A stretch of DNA of 64,000 nt from Albula goreensis. Lineage: Eukaryota; Chordata; Actinopteri; Albuliformes; Albulidae. Made by a program: the position numbers and the translations under genes. The notes beneath the pieces are model-generated. The model ran no database searches. It worked only from the letters and a program-made list of their open reading frames with translations, and was not told where the DNA came from. Positions 37,715-49,939 of the stretch are shown piece after piece (within the stretch, counting starts at the first letter, position 1; each line of letters starts with the position of its first letter). Where the stretch lies: assembly GCA_022829145.1 (NCBI GenBank), contig CM040745.1:19166906-19230905 (forward strand), written 5' to 3'.

Positions 37715-39095
37715 ATAAAATTGTCATCATGTTGCGATTATGCTGTACATTTCCGAAACATCACTTTACCTTAGATTTCAATTGCTACACTACTGGTAAG
37801 GGCAGTATGAAAATAGAAGATACAGAGGAGGGGAGCAATCATGAAAGACACTGATGCATGTAAAAATGTTAAAGAAAAAAATCATTACTGCAAATATGAA
37901 AATGTTTGCACTGACAGGGTTTTCTCTCGGTAAATATTATGTTTTATGTGTCATCTCTAGTTTTAAATCATCCCTAAAACAACACTTTTTCGAACATTGT
38001 GGACAGGAGAAATGTACAAAAAAGAATTGCAGCATGATTTGGTTACATGTAATGTTCTCAAAGCATTTAAAATTATTCTTTTGCATAAAAAATGTGGCAG
38101 AGTACTTTTTTTAATGTACACAACGCTGTAATCTCTTCACAACCAGTATGTATTTTGGCATTTAATAAAAAATTGAAATCATGTGCACATTTCTCAGTCT
38201 CAAAAGATAAATGATGTAATGAGTCTTTGGAGTTCCTTATAGAACTTCTCACACAGACTGGACTTTTACTTGCTCTCTCTTCTCCGTCTCTGCAGCAGTA
38301 AGTGAAAAATTGTATTAAAGTGCTTGCAGCACTTTCTTGTTAAGCACCATATTTTCTGTTTTATTGTACTTAATATAAAGGCAGCAATTATTTGATTTCA
38401 GAGTTATGAAAATATGTATGTAGTGAGAAAACAAGCAATTTAAGCTTTAATTGGTGTCATTTTTCATGGAGTTGGCAAGGTACTTACTTCGTTGGCACTT
38501 TTTTTCTTCATAAAACTGCATTTACAGTATGCTCTGAATAGTAATGAGATTTTAAGTTAGTTTTATTCCCTATAATTTGAATGCACGTAGTGTACCTACA
38601 AGTCAAAAGCATTTTATAAATATTATCTCATAATATATTCAACTTAGAAGTTTTTTTTTCCTAATATACTAAAATGGATGCACTTTATTAAATGTAAAAA
38701 AGATAGAGTGTTTCAATTAGGCTCAGCAATTGTTATTAAAACAGTTACAATTCCCATAACTAACCAAAACTATATGTAAAAAAGTTGTTTTATATGCTTG
38801 ATATACTTGATATGTGTCACCACAGAGCAGCACCACCTTAAATGCAATGGAAATGAATGGAATGATCATATTGTCTTATATCTAAATGTAAAAATGAAAA
38901 CATCAATAAAAACTGGCATGTGTGCTACTTTGCATTAAATATACTCTCTAACTAGTATCACAGACCCCAGTATTAAGTGTAAGGCTTTACCCACAAGCCT
39001 AGAGGGGCTGTAAATAGGAAAACACTTAAAGGTAAAGAAGTGATTGATCAGAAATTGGAACCAGAAAGTGAGTCATCAAGATTTAATTCAAACAC
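37715..39095. other. Gene-free stretch
   Basis: AT-rich, no recognisable feature. Confidence 0.6.
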
Positions 39096-39099
39096 TGTT

Positions 39100-39275
39100 C
39101 AGCTGCACTTGAACTGAAGAGGGGCTGGATCAAACTGCATTTGTTCGGTTATGATCCTAATGAACCCAAACCTCACCTTGGCACTCACTGCTATCCACTG
39201 TCACCGAGCCTCAGCCCCTCTGCAAGCATTAGACAGCACAACAGAAAAGCAATCTCCCAACCAATGGGAGAGCAG
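39100..39275. promoter_or_regulatory. Candidate CNE
   Basis: GC-balanced island with GTTCGGTTATGATCC, CCTAATGAACCC and GTCACCGAGCC in AT-rich surroundings. No coding frame. Weak. Confidence 0.2.
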
Positions 39276-39279
39276 AGAG

Positions 39280-42200
39280 ATGGAAGATTAGGTCTACTTT
39301 GGTTGTAAACATGCTTTATTGAATGGAAGTGTAACTTTCACATGGCTGTCCACATGCATTCCAGACAGTTCCAGCTTTCCTGTTAAATATCTTCATTGAG
39401 TACTTCAGTTAAAAGAACTGAGAAAAAAATGTTATGTTGCCTAAAATAAATACTCCAGGGCAAGTGATGATGATGAAATATTAATTGTGTAGTTGAACAA
39501 GTGAATAGATATAAAGATACATTTATGGGTCATTAACAATATGCATTATCACCACGATCACAATAAAAGGCACAGATAATTCAGAGGTTCAATTGAGTGA
39601 TGCTTTTCCTCTAAAAAGTATTCATGATGAGAGATTAACATAAAAAGAGAAATGAGTGATGTTTGAGTGGAGCAGATCTCTATTCTGATTCATGATTCTA
39701 AATGAGTAGAAGACTTCTGTTTTGCAAGTTTACATGTGATGATGACTTATTATGAAATTGGTATACAAATTCATGTTCATTTGTGAGCTTATTATAAATC
39801 CTCTTAATACATGTTTAATTATTGTCCATCATCTTACTCATGCCATCTGAGCATCACAAAAAGTGAAGTTAGTGCATTCCCTATCATACTATGTGCCCTT
39901 TGAATTATTTACAGATAAGGACTGAGTGCATGGTATCTGGGGAACATGGGCTGGGCAGTGAAAAGCAAGGTTTACTGCAGCCATTCTTCAGGAGAACAAT
40001 GTTTCCATAGCTGGTCTTAAACAGTTTACTAACTAAATGTATTTCACTAATTTTTGAACAGCAATACAAAAATGACATTTTAAAAATGAGATTATTTTGG
40101 ACCACCAAAGATTTCATGTATTCACTTGTGAGGCTTTGGGAAACAAGGTAAATATTTATATAACATATGGGGTTTTAGATCTAAAATTACTTATTTCAAA
40201 AACATTTTGATCAGACTCATTTGGTATTGTGTCATTTGGTATATTGAGAATTTTTACATAATAATTCAAAATTTTACTTTCAAAGTGCATTACCTCTCTA
40301 AATCTGTGTTCATTGAGGTCTTGATGCACAAATGTGTTTGTTTTTCTCAAGGCACTGCCAGAAAACTGTCCAAACTGAAAATTTTAAGTGACCAAATCAG
40401 ATGTGTGTGTTCAAACAAGCTGCTACTGGCTTTTGATCATTCTCTGAAACTGCTATATCGGTTGTTATTATTTTTGGCATGGAGTGATGATACAAGTCTA
40501 CGTCTTGTGGGGAATGACGAACAAAAATGCTGGAAGGCACCTAAAAAACTGATTTGACCATTCAGACAGGAGTCAGAAAGTGGGATACAATATCCAATAT
40601 TTGTATTGGAATTCAAGCCACTTATCAATGTGGTTTAAACTGTATTTGAAAAGATGAGTTTCCATGTGGGTTTTGCCAGTTCAGATCAAGAAGGGGTGGG
40701 ATTACTAAGAACAAGGTATGTTAAGAAACTACTCCACAAAAAATTGCAAGAACATTTTGTAGATTTCCTGTGAGTGTTTCCCAAAGACCATCACACGAGG
40801 AGAATTTGAAGAGACACATTAAGATCTATGTTATGAATTCCACCCACCCATAGTTTGACCAGTTTTCTCCAGGAAAGAGACAACATTGCATAGCTAATAT
40901 GCACCTGTTAGATATTCATAATCTCCAATGTCTATAATGAATCATTTATCAGTTATGCAAGCACTTGTCCAAAATGCACTACCTATACACTGGTACTTAC
41001 ATAAACTGTATCTTTCAATAAATTAGCTAATTGTTCATCCAGTTGTAGAACTGACTACCAACAATAGGTCATAAGAACACAGTCATAATAGAATGGAAAA
41101 AGGCAGATAATATAAATATGCAATAACAACATTAAAGAAACAATTGCTCAAACACACAGTAGATGAACACTTTTCTGGGTGTGGACATATTTTCTGATGT
41201 GCCTGTATTTATTAAGATGGTAAAATAAACTTTGCCATTACAGGCATCTACATAGCAGTCTCAATCTGCAAATAAATGTTTAGCCTGACTATGAAATGTT
41301 TCTCTTCTCATGGTAACAGGTGGCTGTGAGCATACAAAAGAATTTAAGTATTACTTGAGATATGAACAGTTTCAGAAGACTCACTTCTCACAAAAAATTT
41401 AATTGAGCTTAATTCATTGTGCAAAATCTACACTTTTTCTGATAATACCTAATGCCAGGTGACACTGAAACTATTTTACTGCGTTTTACATACAAATAAT
41501 GTCAAAATTCAAAAAAGAAGAGCAAATTCATACAATAATCAAATCACACATGCAAATTCTATTTCAACTGGAAAATAAGTCAAGGTCATTTTAGCATAAA
41601 ACTTACACAAGTACTGGTTTTGTGCGCTGGCATGAAGTTTTTTGTTTTTTTTTTAAACTATACTTTGTGATTTTTTAATTTAAAAATTTTAATCAATGTT
41701 TGGCTCGTATTTACATGCTTAATTCAGAGGTGATTAACGCTTTAGCAACCCAGGTCTCTATTCAACCAAAAATATGTGGTTAGTTAAAATGTACGTTAGC
41801 TAAACACATTCTGGAATGAATTAGAAAATCATTATTCTGCTGTATAGTTAATGCAAAAAGGCATTTTAACTAATTATCAATTGGTTATAACTAACAAATG
41901 TTCTTGTGCACTAGCTAACGACAAGGCCAAAACTATTTTATATGCTATATCAAGCTATCTTGTATAATGATCCTTATATCGTCCAAAAACAACATATATT
42001 TGAATACAACATTCATACCAAAATGCATCACCATGCTTCATCATCATTCACACGGAGACAGAGTCATTCAATGGCAAAACGCAGTGTTAATACAAATAAA
42101 TGGGCAGACAGATATTACAAAGCTAATCCTCTTGTCCGCAGCAGGTATATCAATCACAGATATGTCTACACTCAGCCACCTGACTACAGAAAAACATCCA

Positions 42201-45200
42201 GTGCAGTACTCTTAAATGTGTGAGGAGATGGGAAGTCATACAGCTATGAAATGCAATGACATGGTCTGTCATGGCCTTATGTGTAACATTTATATACACA
42301 TGAAATGATTAGATTATGATCTTGAATGAAGGGAAACACAGGCTGATGGGGTTGTGTGTAGGTCACTATCATTGCAATAAATGTGTCATAACACCACACA
42401 CTTGCTTTGCATTTGTTCCTTGTTTAATACAGTTAAACGTTGTATGACTTGGCATGTTGAATTACCCAGGACTGTCTATTTCCAAGTTACACAAGTGTGA
42501 ATTTTATTACCGGTGAGAATGAAAACAAATAAAAAGTGATTAAGTCCTGCATAGTCAGATCCGAATCATTCAATTTAAGGCTCTCAAAGATAGCCAAAGT
42601 ATCTCTATAGTTTGTTCATAAGTTACGAAAGATCTGCATCACTCGTTCACAGCAAAGAACCACTTGCAACTCGTTCGCAGCTGTCTGACCTAGCAGCAAA
42701 CAGAATGCACATGCACTCAGGATTTTTACAATTTCAGGCTACAATTCATTTAAAAGTATTGGTTCCTTATATCTATAAAGCCAATTGAGAGTAAATACTT
42801 TACAAAAATAAAATGCACAGTTACAAAATATGTGTGTCTGAATATGATTTCGAACACAATGTTTATGAAAGTAGACATGATAGTGATTTCCATACCAGGA
42901 GTGGAAATTATATTAGCAGCAGTTTTAAATTTTTTGTGCAAGTAATGGATGATAGCCAGAGTCTAACACTAACGAAATGGGCTGGCGGCACACAGTCTCA
43001 AATAACAATGAAATGTGCAGATCAGAACAATTTTTTTTTTCTTAATCACTTAGGGTATTATTTACACTGGCCATTATTTCAATATTTGTATATTAACTGA
43101 AGAAATATTCTGGGTATCAACATTTTTAAAAGTATTTAATGCTGACACAATATAATTCTAATAATAATATTTATACACTTTACATTTCAAAATTGACTGG
43201 TTAAAAACTTTTGGTGTGTAACCTCACTTCATTGATTTATCAACTAGCAATAATTTAGCAGTGACGTGCTTTACAACAAACCTCTTTGCAAAGTTCCTCT
43301 GAAGAGTCCATCTAACAAATGTGTTTGAGAAACCCACGTGGAGAACATTCGTTGCTAAACAACCTCTTTGAACACATTCGTAAATGTCAATGATCCAATG
43401 TTATCAAGAAACCCACCCAAGAACATTTAGGCTTAGGTTTCTTCTTAAGTTCAAACAATAGTTGTAGTAGATAGATACAAGAAACTGCATACACAAAAAA
43501 AAAAAAAAACTCAATGAAAATGCTAAGAGAAACTAATTGTACATATGGTATGCAGGTACTATATATCTCCAAGAGTCATGGCAAGTGCTATGGATCCATA
43601 CACTATTATCGCTTCATTTTGGATGTTTATTTGAAAAGATGAGAGATGGACAAAATTAATGGAATCGGTCTGGTTTTAGATTTGTGATTTCTTCCTATTT
43701 TCAATGCCCACTTAAATTGTCGTTCCTTTTCTGGTTATCTTACACCCCCTGATTGTGACACCCATTCTGAATACAGTCTCATTGAAAAACTAGCTATTAC
43801 TACTGGCATCAGCAATAGTAACATTTAAAAGAATAATTTGCAGCTGTCTGCATTTGCATAATTATTTTTTTAGTAAATACTCCACTAACCTGATAACAAT
43901 AATGCACACAATTTTTGTGACATGCAGTAATTTGTGGCTTCTAATGCCTCTCAAAGTAATGTCTCCCCAGAGAGTTAAATGTATGACTAACAATTTATTG
44001 TAAAATTACAGATGCTTCTCTCCCTATTCACATGTGAAGTGCAGACTCAGTGGGAATATGTCACTCCAGAGGGATTTGGGGGGCTCTCTTGTTGGTTTTA
44101 CCTCTGTCCCAACAGATCTTTTTTCATATGCACAAGGGAGAACTATGCACAATATACTGAAGTCATAATATTTTGTCTCACAGTGTTTGCTTGTTTGTAT
44201 CTTTGTGAAATGCTGTCAGGTATTTGGGGTTACTTTTGATAATGAAATAAATCTTTTGATATTTTAATGAATCTATAGGTTTCCATCATAACCCCCATAT
44301 CAGAAAGAAAATATTGTTGTATGCCCAAAAATGTTATGCATTTCTGAATATCTGGGTTCAGAATTAAACAAAAAAAAATGCCTTGCCCATGGTTTACACA
44401 AAAGAGATCATCTTAGAGTTACCTATGCAGCAACAAAAGACTTTTCCATTAAGCCAGACAACAGCAAAATGAAACAAGATGTTTCAATGTACCTTACTGA
44501 CCAAGATAGCTGTACAGTGTGCATACATAATTACCGCATGCTGACTGAATAGTCTGTTTATCAGTAGCCTGGATGAAGGGATTATTCATACAACATCCCT
44601 AAAATGATAATGGCAATGTGAAATATAATATCACTTATACATGATATATGATATTTAACATTGGAATTATGTGATAGGGATTCAAACAAAGGAAACTTTT
44701 CAAGTCATGGTTACCTTTAAACAATTTGATGGTTGTACACTTCCAAAACCTGATTAGTACCCCTTTACTGTATTTTGGAGAAATTTACACATCTGAGTGA
44801 TAGTGGAAAACATTCTCATAACCATTTATAATAGATGATAAATCTTAGCTCTTTCCACATAAACAAAGTAAGGGTTTTAATGGCATAATGACATTATAAT
44901 AACATAGGCTGTGATGCTATGTGACAGAAACTATATCTGCAAAGAGAGAGAGGGAGGGAGAGAGAGGAAGAAACAGAAAAGAAGAGGAACTATTATAGGA
45001 AGAAAGCCCCCTGTACAGACAGTCTGACGCCAGATGGCTTCTTCTAATAAATATTCAACCTTAACTCTGTTCCCATGTAACTTTTTTGTGTGTCTGCCAA
45101 CACACCCACACGGATCTGGGCCAGCAAAGTGATTACAGTAGTAGAGAGAATGAGAGAGAGTGCAAAAGAGGAAACAGGCAGATGGGGTCCTGTACACAGT

Positions 45201-45460
45201 GTGATAGGCCTGTAGTGTGTGCTGAAAGCCTGCACATTCTTGTGTGAGGCTAAGTTAAAACTGTGGGAGGAACAGAAATGGAAAACGGGAGGGGAAGATC
45301 GGCTCCTGCTCTGAATCTCTTCGTTCATCCCCAGATACTCAGCAAAACCGGTTACTTGTGGGGGAAACCGTTTACATTGAAGCAATGATCCTGACATAAT
45401 CTGTAGAGAAGCAACTTCTCTATGAACATTTTGTTATTTACGGGTCTATGATTCATATGG
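39280..45460. other. Gene-free stretch of about 6 kb
   Basis: Mostly AT-rich single-copy sequence with a 15-nt poly-A run near 43495 and a purine-rich GAGA patch at 44941-44970. A slightly CpG-bearing patch at 42560-42700 may be a degraded repeat. Open frames here (up to 117 codons) are AT-rich or antisense overlaps without motifs. Confidence 0.55.
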
Positions 45461-45464
45461 TGTT

Positions 45465-45600
<136 letters not shown>

Positions 45601-45604
45601 AACT

Positions 45605-47635
45605 GTGAGAACCAGTATTTCTGACGTTCTTTTTGCCTCCTGATTGTGTGTAACCTCTTCTTCTGATCCTTGAATATAACTGTGACAGATGATGGAAACG
45701 TCCCAGCTCGATTCCAAACTTCATTAACTCCAAGCCTTTTTTTTTCTTTCTGAAATACCCCGCACTCCACCCTATTCTCCCTGTAGAACACACACATTAA
45801 GTACGGCAGTCCATTGCTGGATCTGCCCTTTTCATGCTGCCCCCTCCTTGGGACAGGAAATGAGTTTAAAAGAAGAAAAAAACTGAGGGGAAGCCCCTGG
45901 AGTCTTGAATTCTTCTGGCTTGCTAACTAACAATTGAACAGAGTGTCAATGTTCTCATGGAATAAACAGAATAATCAAAACTTTTTACATGTCAATTTTT
46001 TTCTACCCTTCAGATATCCATATAGCTTGCTTTTAGCCTGAGGTGTTTAATTTATGCAAAGTCAATATTACCACTGCATATAAAGCTGATACTATTAACG
46101 TCATATGTGTTTGACAGAGTTAAAGTTTGCAGGGTTAAAGAAGAAACAAGTATCCTGGTAACTATCCACTCAATACTTGTAATAATAGTAGGATCTAAAG
46201 ACCACCAAAAACCCAGCACCATTTCTTGGGTTGATAGCAAGCGGTGAGGTACCTGGACAATTCAGATATTTACTTAAGCCTCTCGTTGAACCCCTCACCT
46301 CTGCCTCTTAAGTCAATATCAAGGGCTATATCTGGGAGACTGTAGACACAGACATGTGAACTGTAAACGGGCCACTGATCTTTTTGTAGAGTACACTTCT
46401 CCATCCATTAGGATTCACACAGAGCTGATATTTCAGTAATCTAATAGTATATAACTGTATTTCTTTATGTTACTATTCATCTATTTGTGTTTGTTTTGAA
46501 GCAAGTTCCTTTTTGCATGCAATATTATTCTGTAAATTAGTAGATTATTTATGAAACATTTTTTTTTCCCACAACAGCATTCAATCCAAAATCGCCTTAT
46601 GCCTGTTTCTTTTGTGACGCAAATACTTTGATGATTTTCTGATGAAAGAAAATCTCTTGTATGGAAAAGCAAATGTGTTAAATCTCTCCTTGTGCATGGA
46701 TTTTGTTTGGCCCTGTAAGCATATGTACTGTAAGCATATGTAAAAGTGTATTCATAGCAGCTACGTTATTCTTAATCCTTCAGCTTGAAGATAGAATTGC
46801 CCTTTGGAGTAGTGTTTTTTTACCTCTTTTAATGTGAAAGAAAGGTCAGAATGCTTGGTGCTTTCATAGGACTTATGTCTGAAGATGATTTTCCCTCATT
46901 ACCAGCAGACGAAGGCTGACTCCTGCCTTCTGTATTCATTACACTAAACACACTTCACTGTATGGTGTCTTTGCAGAAGAATGTACATTCTGTAAGTACC
47001 CAAATAAAATAAATTGGTAATAATAAGGCTATCTGGCCAGCTTATTTCCTATTTTACTCAGATTGTATAATGAATATTTATTAGTCCATGAGACATCAGC
47101 TTTCAGGTTCTCCATCCTTCTATTTGAACAATCAAAGGCAAAGAGTCTTACAGCAGATATATTTATGGGAATGCTTCTCTCTAACTTTAATATATTACCA
47201 TATTTGTGTTTCATTTTCCAGCCTTGATATACCAGAAATGTTTGGCTTTCTATTTTTGGAAGATTACATCAAGGATTTTTTTCTGACATCAGGCTTTTCA
47301 AATCAAAATCAAGGCAGGGCCATTTTATTTTTCATTATTTTTCATACAAGCCTACTCAAATACTGTTTCAGTTAAAATAAATGTTGACTCCTGAGGTAGA
47401 GCCCTCGATCAAATATGTTGTGAGACCACCAACACTTACAGCCTTGGCTTGTGTCCCTGTACATGCAGTGTGTGTTTCTAACGGTCTGGTTGTTTTTACA
47501 AATGGAGTACATGGGGAGCTAACTTTTCTTCAGGAACATGTTTATCTTAATTAGGAAAGTCAACAGACTTCTAATAGGAAATTCTTGTTTTTTTTCTCTT
47601 TTTTTCTGTGGTATCTGAGGCATCAAAGGCCTCGT
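45605..47635. other. Gene-free stretch
   Basis: AT-rich single-copy sequence. A perfect 15-bp tandem duplication sits at 46713-46742. Nothing else recognised. Confidence 0.58.
46713..46742. repeat. Perfect 15-bp tandem duplication
   Basis: CTGTAAGCATATGTA occurs twice in direct succession. Confidence 0.9.
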
Positions 47636-47639
47636 TCTC

Positions 47640-48045
47640 ATGCCAAACCAATCTTCCTTCCTGCGTGCTTCTCAAACCCAGGTGATCTTCAGCAGCTGAA
47701 CAGACTCTTTCCCAGAAGCCTCTGCTGACCTGGCTCCAGCCTCCTTGCCTTCCTTTGTATTTTTTTTTTTTTTTTTTTTGCCTGAGGAAACCCAGGGATA
47801 TTCATGGCACTGAGGCAAATAATCTGGAATTAAAAACTAAATTCTTCAGGCCTTATCCTAGCAACAGGACCATCACCATCTGTTCAGAGGACAGGGCAGC
47901 CATTATCTGCTACAGTCTTTGTACGTATTCCATCACCTGTGAGAGGAAAGACAGACACAGCCCCTCTGCCCTCTTTTTTTGTCTTTGTCTCGGAGATAAA
48001 CAGACCTTATTAAGAATTAGCACATTCTAAAAAAGCCTGTGCTCC
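47640..48045. promoter_or_regulatory. Candidate CNE block interrupted by poly-T
   Basis: GC-balanced sequence with a 20-nt poly-T run at 47760-47779. Words such as TCTGGAATTAAAAAC and GGAGATAAACAGACC occur. The 91-codon plus-strand frame has no motif. Compositional call. Confidence 0.2.
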
Positions 48046-48239
48046 CGTTCCTCGACTGGTTATTTATTAGAAAATGAGTCTGTGAGGGATTTAACAAATA
48101 TGACTTGCTTTCACAGGAAATACATCATTGACACATCCCTCCATCCCCCACTCTCCCTCTCATGTGAAAATGATGACATTAAAATTAACATGTCAGTTTT
48201 TAAGAGATGGTGAACAACAAAATGAACGTGTCAGAGAGA

Positions 48240-48500
48240 GCAAGCGGATGTGCATTATTTTTGTTGTATTTGTGCTGAAGTGATAGACAAGTTTAGATGG
48301 CTGCCGTTAGCTCCTGCACTGCATAATGATCTCATAATCAGTTTAAATAGCAATTTCGCTTCCCGAGGTGTGTGCCACATCGCTACTCCTGTAAAAGCTT
48401 CCTTAATTCATTCCAACAGGAATCATTATTTAATCTCTGCCAGCCAAACAGCTATTTCACTATTGTGTCAGCTCACATCCACCCAATAATCACCGTACAT
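48240..48500. promoter_or_regulatory. Candidate CNE
   Basis: GCACTGCATAATGATCTC, ATAATCAGTTTAAATAGC, AATTTCGCTTCCCGAGG and CCTTAATTCATTCC lie within 150 bp. The block keeps several CpGs and has no low-complexity sequence. A 79-codon frame has no homology I recognise. Confidence 0.3.
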
Positions 48501-48709
48501 AGATTGTCACTGGCTGCAACTCATCTCCATGTCGTCCTGTAAATGCATGTAAAATAGCCGAGGCTTGTTAGGGGGCCTATACAAGTTTACTCCTGTATTC
48601 TTCCATCTACCTGAAACACTGCACACAATCCAAACAGGTCTGTGTGTCTGCTGTAGCTGATAGTCTAAACTAACTCCTTCCACATGAGTGAAAAGGAAGT
48701 TGAAAACCA

Positions 48710-49010
48710 TTTTATACCAGATAATGCAACGCTGAGCCCTATTAGAGTCGAGGTATTATCTCCCAGTTGACTTTAGCTATGAGAAAAGCTGGCCTCCCCT
48801 CGTTTTTGTTCCCACTCATAACAGACCTGTTGGCTGTCTAGGTTTATCAAGCTCAGAAATCTAAACAGTACAGGGAACTGACCGAGAGAGCCCCTGGTAC
48901 ACAGGAAGGACTTCATTCTCACAGGATTAGTACACAACTTACAATTTAGACAGCTGTCTGCTTATTAAAGCCAGTTTGCTGTGTCCGTGCCTGGTCACAA
49001 ACACTGCAAA
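48710..49010. promoter_or_regulatory. Candidate CNE
   Basis: Mixed-composition block with CAGATAATGCAACGC, CTATTAGAGTCGAGG and CTGCTTATTAAAGCC. No coding frame. Compositional call. Confidence 0.25.
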
Positions 49011-49392
49011 TACTATTTATCTAGCATTTATTCTAATATTTTACAATAGTAATATTTAGTATACCATGACACAAATTGGCAACTTCTTTAATAGATTAAA
49101 TTAAAGACACATCTCCTATGTGGCTTGTTTGAGAATTCTGTAAATCCATTGCTACAGTACAGTTGTATTATTAGACACAATTATCTATCATTATTGTTCA
49201 CTAAACAAGGCTGATTTACTCTCAAATAGTTTCAATGTGGAAAAGACACTATTTTATTACAGAATATGTGTCCCAGGTTTGACCCACTTGTTTGGTCATG
49301 TGCAGCTGTATTGTGACCTATCAAGTCATTAATTAATTCAGCCTCAAGCTTTCATGTCCTTAGGAGAAAGTATAATGCATGCAATGTACACA

Positions 49393-49393
<1 letters not shown>

Positions 49394-49441
<48 letters not shown>

Positions 49442-49491
49442 AGTAGCAGCAGCAGCAGTAGTAGTAGTAGTAGTTGTTGTAGTAGTGGTAG
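49394..49491. repeat. (ATT)n / (AGC)n / (AGT)n compound trinucleotide microsatellite
   Basis: ATT units (49394-49439), then AGC units, then AGT units and GTT variants. The Ile/Ser homopolymer frame across it is an artefact. Confidence 0.96.
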
Positions 49492-49784
49492 AAGCATTGA
49501 TGATCATTTTCAGTGCATTAAATCATTACTCTTTGTACTATATATCTATTTAAAATTGAATTTAAAGCTGAATAAAACCAATGATATTTTTCATCCAAAC
49601 TATTAAGCATGTTTAAAAATGTACAAAATGCAACTGGCATGTTTTGTTTATTGCAATGTGTGATGTTTTAATAATTCTTTACTGAGCAAGCGACCATTCA
49701 TTCACTCTCTTTATCTGGTATAGATTTTATTCTTTTACTCTGTTACATATAAATACTTTCAAAGTGTACACAGTTGACCATAAA

Positions 49785-49935
49785 GCTCCTCTGAGGGCCC
49801 TGGAGGCAATGAGTGGAAAGTGTGTAGACAGGGAGTGTCTTTATAGCTGGACAAGTGGGCCAAGTTAGGGAGCGTTAAGCAATAGGGAGTCACCCTGTCA
49901 CCCAGGGGCATGGACAGCTGCTCTCAGTGGAGATT
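49785..49935. promoter_or_regulatory. Candidate CNE
   Basis: GC-richer 150-bp block (GAGGGCCCTGG, GGAGCGTTAAGC) in AT-rich surroundings. Weak compositional call. Confidence 0.18.
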
Positions 49936-49939
49936 CAAT

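Noticed and set aside
44931-45397. Two overlapping minus-strand frames of 88 and 117 codons
   Set aside because: They overlap in different frames, include purine-repeat translation, and show no motif.
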